From assembly GCA_021029095.1 (NCBI GenBank), contig JAJOHG010000587.1:1-12851 (forward strand): a stretch of DNA of 12,851 nt, written 5' to 3'. The position numbers were made by a program, and so were the translations under genes. How positions within the stretch are numbered: position 1 is the stretch's first letter; each line of letters starts with the position of its first letter. Under the pieces are notes generated by a model, which saw nothing but the letters and a program-made list of their open reading frames with translations, did no database searches and had not been told where the DNA came from. This document shows, piece by piece, positions 8,650 through 12,851 of this stretch. The DNA comes from Phellopilus nigrolimitatus. Taxonomy: Eukaryota; Basidiomycota; Agaricomycetes; Hymenochaetales; Hymenochaetaceae.

Positions 8650-8926
8650 ATGGACGCAGCTGCATTGGTAGGGTTGGTCGTGCCAGATCCGTTAGTGCAG
8701 CTTTATCTTGTTCTCGATGGCTTTCTCTTCCCTGACATCGAATCAGGAAACGGAAAGAGATCATCAATAAGCTGCCTGTGTTGACTGAAGAAGACCTTTC
8801 TCGCCTGGACCAGAGAGGTTCTTTGTTATGCTCGCATTTTGCGATTTGGCGTTTTTTCACTGACACTCTAACGTATGTTGCTCCATGTAGAATCATGTTG
8901 TCCGATATGTTTCACCCCTTTCCTGG
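8626..8926 (+). repeat. Source copy of the inverted repeat (RING gene 5' end)
   Basis: It matches 1-293 in opposite orientation, with 8.3 kb between the copies. The bases missing from the other copy are one T of 8641-8643, C8721, C8772, TTG 8781-8783, one G of 8848-8849, and G8877. This copy keeps the open frame, so it is the parent sequence. Confidence 0.93.
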
Positions 8927-9496
8927 CTGTGCTGGCCTCTGAGGAGATGGCACTTGCAATGGATAGCCCTGCCGTCGCGACAGAGGATCTTGGTGTCACC
9001 CGCCTGGCAGGCACATGTGATCACCTTTTTTGCCGGAAAGAGTGCGTATCGCTATGATATATACATGTGTAATCGCTTCTCATTGGGCGACTTGGGACTA
9101 GCATCTCGACGTGGATATTGCAGGTAAGGCAACAAGCAACAAGCACATGGTTCCACTCAGGGCTAATTCGCTTTTTGTAAAATTTCTAACCTCGCCGCGG
9201 CATGATCACACCAGAACGACTCGTGCCCGACTTGCAGACGCCCGTTTGTAGAACAACTAAATCCCGAGCAAAATGATAGGCGTGACCCCAGATATGATAC
9301 TACTAATCTCGGGTTTTCCGGTATGCAAATAACAGGAGAGATGGTTGCGTTCATGCGGGCTTTTCGAGACGCCACCGAAGTTGATGGCGAATTTGAGGGT
9401 GAGCCTGAAGGCGAACTTGAGGACATTGACAGCCGACCTCGGGATCATGGCGAGGAGGCACAGGAGAGAGACGAGTTCATCGGGCTCTACTCTTAA
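8650..9496 (+). CDS. RING-finger protein, probable E3 ubiquitin ligase
   Basis: Five exons, 8650-8690, 8747-8817, 8891-9041, 9102-9123 and 9215-9496, give 188 residues. The introns are 56, 73, 60 and 91 bp. Intron 2 starts GTTCTT, a weak donor, but has CTAAC as branch point and restores the frame exactly. The RING spans about residues 41-102: C41-P-I-C44, a 35-residue loop, C80-D-H82, C85, D88 in CRKD, and C99-P-T-C102. Asp replaces the usual cysteine as sixth zinc ligand. The tail is acidic (EGEPEGELED) with no membrane segment. RING proteins pass ubiquitin from an E2 to a substrate; the target is unknown. The 5' third is duplicated, inverted and broken at 1-293. It converges with chitin synthase. 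Confidence 0.82.
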
Positions 9497-9914
9497 GTAC
9501 CGAGGTGTTTTATTTATGCACGCATAGGAGAATTATAGGACTTTCTCTCCTTGTTTTTCTCTTGTGTACATACACACTGGGTGCGCTTTTTCTGGGTCAT
9601 TTAACGATTGTACGATCTACGGGATAGGCATTAATTAATCAAGAGTAAAGAGACACCCAAGCAGAAAAACTCAAAGAAAGTCCGAAGATCATGACACTGA
9701 CCAATACTTGGTGCTATACCTCTGTACCCGCACTTGCACCCATTTATAAGTAGGAAAGAGAATAAAGTCCGTGTCATGCCGTTCATTTATGGGGTTATGG
9801 ATGAGATGGTGAGTATAGCATGGATGGAGAAGGGAAGGATCCAGACTCGAAGGAAGCGGTATATATGCAGTATATGCTTCTAGTGTGAAGCACCTGCGAC
9901 AAAGCAACGAAAGA
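9497..9914. other. Intergenic region between convergent RING and chitin synthase genes
   Basis: A 418-bp space between two stop codons in convergent orientation, which must hold both 3' ends. TTAATTAATC near 9631 is AT-rich. A minus-strand open frame at 9689-9914 is read-through past the chitin synthase splice site and not a separate gene. Confidence 0.55.
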
Positions 9915-12851
9915 TCAAGAGCGACGGCAGAATCTGAAAAGGTTGCGCCTGAAGAAATAAAATAGACACTGTAAATAAGAGTGGTCAGCCTTTTCCCCTG
10001 AGCTTTGAAAAAATGTGCACGTACACCAACGAACCGCACAAGTGCCAAACCAAAGGTCGAGTACAGGATCACTGCGAAGTAGATCTGCTGCTTTGCTTGC
10101 AACTTTTTCGCATCGGCTGCTTCATCCCCACTTGACAGACCATTCAGGTTCGCAATCGCCACTGCGAGTGTGGCATTTGACAGCATCCAGACACCGACAA
10201 GACGCGTACGGAACGTCTTGTTAGAATCGTCCATCGTCGGCTTCTCATTCTCCTCCTTCACCTCAACCTTCGTAACGGCTCGTGTGACGGTCTCTTTGAA
10301 GGCAGCATCTACATCTTCTTGCAGCTTAGTTGTATCTTCGACAACGGGTCCGTCCTCCTCTCTCCCCTTCTTGGACTTCAGAGTAGGCAAGGCCTCGGCT
10401 TTGTCGGACCCCTTTGTGCCCCAGGAGACGTCGTGCAAATTACAGAAGGCATACACATTAAGAACGTTCGTGAAACTTGGCGCCAGGAGGAGGTACTGGA
10501 AGAAACTCGAAAATATATGCCAAGGATCGCGCTGTGAATCTCATCAGGGGCAACCGTGGAATCGCAAAGAAGTAAAACTCACGTAAAGAAGGGACGATAT
10601 CAAGTAAATGCCGAATGTTGAAATCATTGCCGCAATGAGCGCACCAACTGGCGGTTCAACCAGCTTCTTGACGATGTCTCCAATGGAGGATGCATTCTTT
10701 AGTTGGTTGGGAATGTCCTGCAAAACACACATCACATAAGCACCCACTTAAAACTGTAGAATGAGTGTCCACATACCGCGAAGGCATTACCCGTCAGCCA
10801 GAACGCACAGACCAGGAGATACAGTGCCAGTATAGCGTAAACCCTTCAGCAAAAAGAAAAAAAAATTAGTCACCTGAGAAGATGGGTTTAAGAACAAAAC
10901 AAACCATAATGTCAACGTATAAGCCAGACGTTCACCTTTAGGCCTATTACCCAAGGCGAGGACGAACTGCAATGCCAGGACTGCCAAATATATCCACTGA
11001 AATGCTTCATTAACCCAGTGCGTCTGAAAGTAATCGTATTGTCAGCAGTTGAAGGATCATTTACATGTGTACCGAATGAAAAGTAAATTTACTCACAATA
11101 GCTGCAGTACCGAAGATGATAATAGGCTTTGGATTGAGGCTTGGGAGAAGTTCGATAATGATGGAAAATGTGAGCCAAAAATTGGCAAGAGCGAACCAGG
11201 AAAATACAAGGGAGAAAACATTATACTTAATAGTTGATGATATGTAAGTTTTAAGCATCTCGATTATCAGATAATTATTAAAGTACGGCTCACCAATCCT
11301 TGAATATGAAAGAAAAACATGCGAATGATTCCATGACCCGACTTGTAGAATCTGAAGAAATGCACTAATGCATATACGGAAGCAGCAAAAGAGCCGTTCA
11401 GCCAACGACGACGTTGACCAATCAACTCAACAGCCGACTCTGTATTATTTCTCATCAGCAACTGTCCAAGGGCGCCCATAACCACTTTAACCTACCAGGC
11501 ACGTCCGTCTCTGCCTTACTCGGCTTCACATAGGTCAACGTCCATCGATCAGGGGCAGCTTTTGCAACTAATTCGAAACACAAAATACGATCTTCGGCCA
11601 AGAACATGTTCTTCGTGAAGATGTTCATGCCGTAGATACCCTTCGCACCCAGTCGGTCCGCTAACGAATGGTCGCCGTGGAAATACTGCTCCAAGGGACG
11701 TCCCAGAATCGCGCGATAGCGGTAAGCAGAAAACGCTCCAGGCAGCACGGACACGTATCCGAAAGATGACTCAAGCGGCTTGTCGAGGATGTTCGACATC
11801 TTGTATTCGAAGTTTTGTGCAGCGACAAGCGGATTAAGAAGCTTTTTGCCACCTTTTATCATAGCATGTATCTCTCCACAGGCACCGCCGAGATGCGCAT
11901 CGTTGTAAAATGCCTCCCAGAGATAGTAGATGGATTTGTGTCCGGGCTTAGTACCTGCATCGATCAGAACGCAAATTTCCGGCTGGGAAATGGAATGAAT
12001 AACAGAAACCAGAAACTGCCAGCAGGCTCACCTCGAGCATCCTCCCGATTGCGTGAAAGAGCCATCTGTGCGAATTGATTTTCTTCTGGTTCTTGGCCTT
12101 CAAGACAAAGATGATCGACACGGGAACTAAGTTGTTCGGATCTTCACCATGAGGAAGAATTAGCTGTGGACTGGCATCGACTGAAAGCTGAGTTGTGTAC
12201 TGGACCGCAATGCTTCAATTTCGTCATCCGCATGGAGTGAAAATGTATGACAAACCTCGAAGATATGCGCTACGGTGTCTTTGCCGTCGATTTGCTTCTT
12301 CATGACACCATCCTGGTAGACGCCTACAGTTGCCAAGAGATCCAAAACACTTTTGTCCATTGCCTCCAGGCCATCGACAACGAGAGCAACACAAATTTTC
12401 TGCCAGCCAGGTACACCCTCCTCGGTGCTACGACGCCAGTACTTTGACGCCTTCGTTTTGCAGATGTCTCGGATATTCAACATGACACCGTGAAGGGTAC
12501 GCGCATACAGCGTCTTGTCCTCGTTATACGACGTGACGGCAATGAGAAGCTCGGTTTGACGATTATACATTTTGGTGCGCAAGGAATAACCAGTCGCCTC
12601 GCTGAATTCATCCGGGTCGCAGGTCGCAGCAGTATATCGCATATGGCTGTATAGTAGAAGGAGAATATATGAGCATTTTCTGCCTCAAGATATTCTTAGA
12701 CTTCATTGCTTACGAAAATTCAGTAGTGCTTGTATCCTTCCATTTGGGTTCGATGGCGTTGTGAACTGCAGTAGGCACAGCATATTCGGCAATAAAATTA
12801 CCACGAGTAAGCTTGACTTTGCGCGTCACGCCACGCTTGACAGTCTGTCGA
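9915..12851 (-). CDS. Chitin synthase, division 1 (5' end outside window)
   Basis: Eleven exons in minus order: 12714-12851 (cut), 12256-12646, 12032-12199, 11496-11982, 11294-11439, 11097-11225, 10905-11023, 10777-10843, 10583-10717, 10025-10531 and 9915-9968. They encode 779 residues with no frame break; the introns are 49-73 bp. The protein polymerises UDP-GlcNAc into cell-wall chitin at the plasma membrane. The visible part starts in the chitin synthase N-terminal domain ([10 protein letters not shown]). [20 protein letters not shown] opens the GT2 core, then [16 protein letters not shown] (about 359-364) and the signature QRRRW (403-407). Several membrane segments follow ([20 protein letters not shown]). 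The end is [13 protein letters not shown]. About 100-130 N-terminal residues are probably missing. I could not decide the class within I-III. Confidence 0.95.

Noticed and set aside
8875..8890. GTATGTTGCTCCATGTAG as an 18-bp mini-intron in the RING gene
   Set aside because: Too short to splice; a 73-bp intron from 8818 with a CTAAC branch point gives the conserved DQRESCCPIC junction in frame.

Overview
The window is eukaryotic and almost certainly from a basidiomycete fungus, most likely an agaricomycete. Genes are dense and spliced, with many short GT-AG introns (mostly 49-73 bp, several with CTAAC or CTGAC-like branch points). Recognisable genes include a FunK1-type fungal protein kinase, a Rheb GTPase ending in a CAAX box, a Spo12-family protein, a RING-finger protein and a division-1 chitin synthase. 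I found no bacterial features, CRISPR array, tRNA or intact transposon.

Layout. Bases 1-1215 are a patchwork of fragments. They comprise an inverted, decayed copy of the 5' end of the RING gene (1-293), an uninterrupted run of 98 C (347-444), a broken C-terminal piece of a plasma-membrane H+-ATPase (about 465-790) and a broken N-terminal piece of Sec24 (about 845-1215). Next comes a FunK1-type kinase gene (1704-4587, + strand, modelled as seven exons). After it lies only the last part of a GH2 beta-mannosidase-like gene (about 4781-5267), whose upstream exons are not in the window. From there rightwards the genes look intact: Rheb (- strand, five exons, 6078-6934), a Spo12-family gene (+, three exons, 7844-8394), a RING-finger gene (+, five exons, 8650-9496) and a chitin synthase (-, 9915 to beyond the right edge, eleven exons visible).

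How it fits together. The right-hand block from Rheb to chitin synthase reads like ordinary housekeeping chromosome: TORC1 signalling, mitotic exit, probable ubiquitin ligation and cell-wall synthesis. Rheb and Spo12 diverge from a shared region of about 0.9 kb. RING and chitin synthase converge. The left 4.8 kb looks rearranged. It carries a lineage-expanded kinase family, truncated gene pieces, and an inverted duplicate that differs from its source only by small deletions. A real rearrangement with deletion-biased decay and a misassembly of error-rich long reads both fit. The 98-C run and the deletion-only divergence make the assembly explanation serious. I see no clear new multi-gene system. 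The most unusual content is this left mosaic and the truncated mannosidase border.
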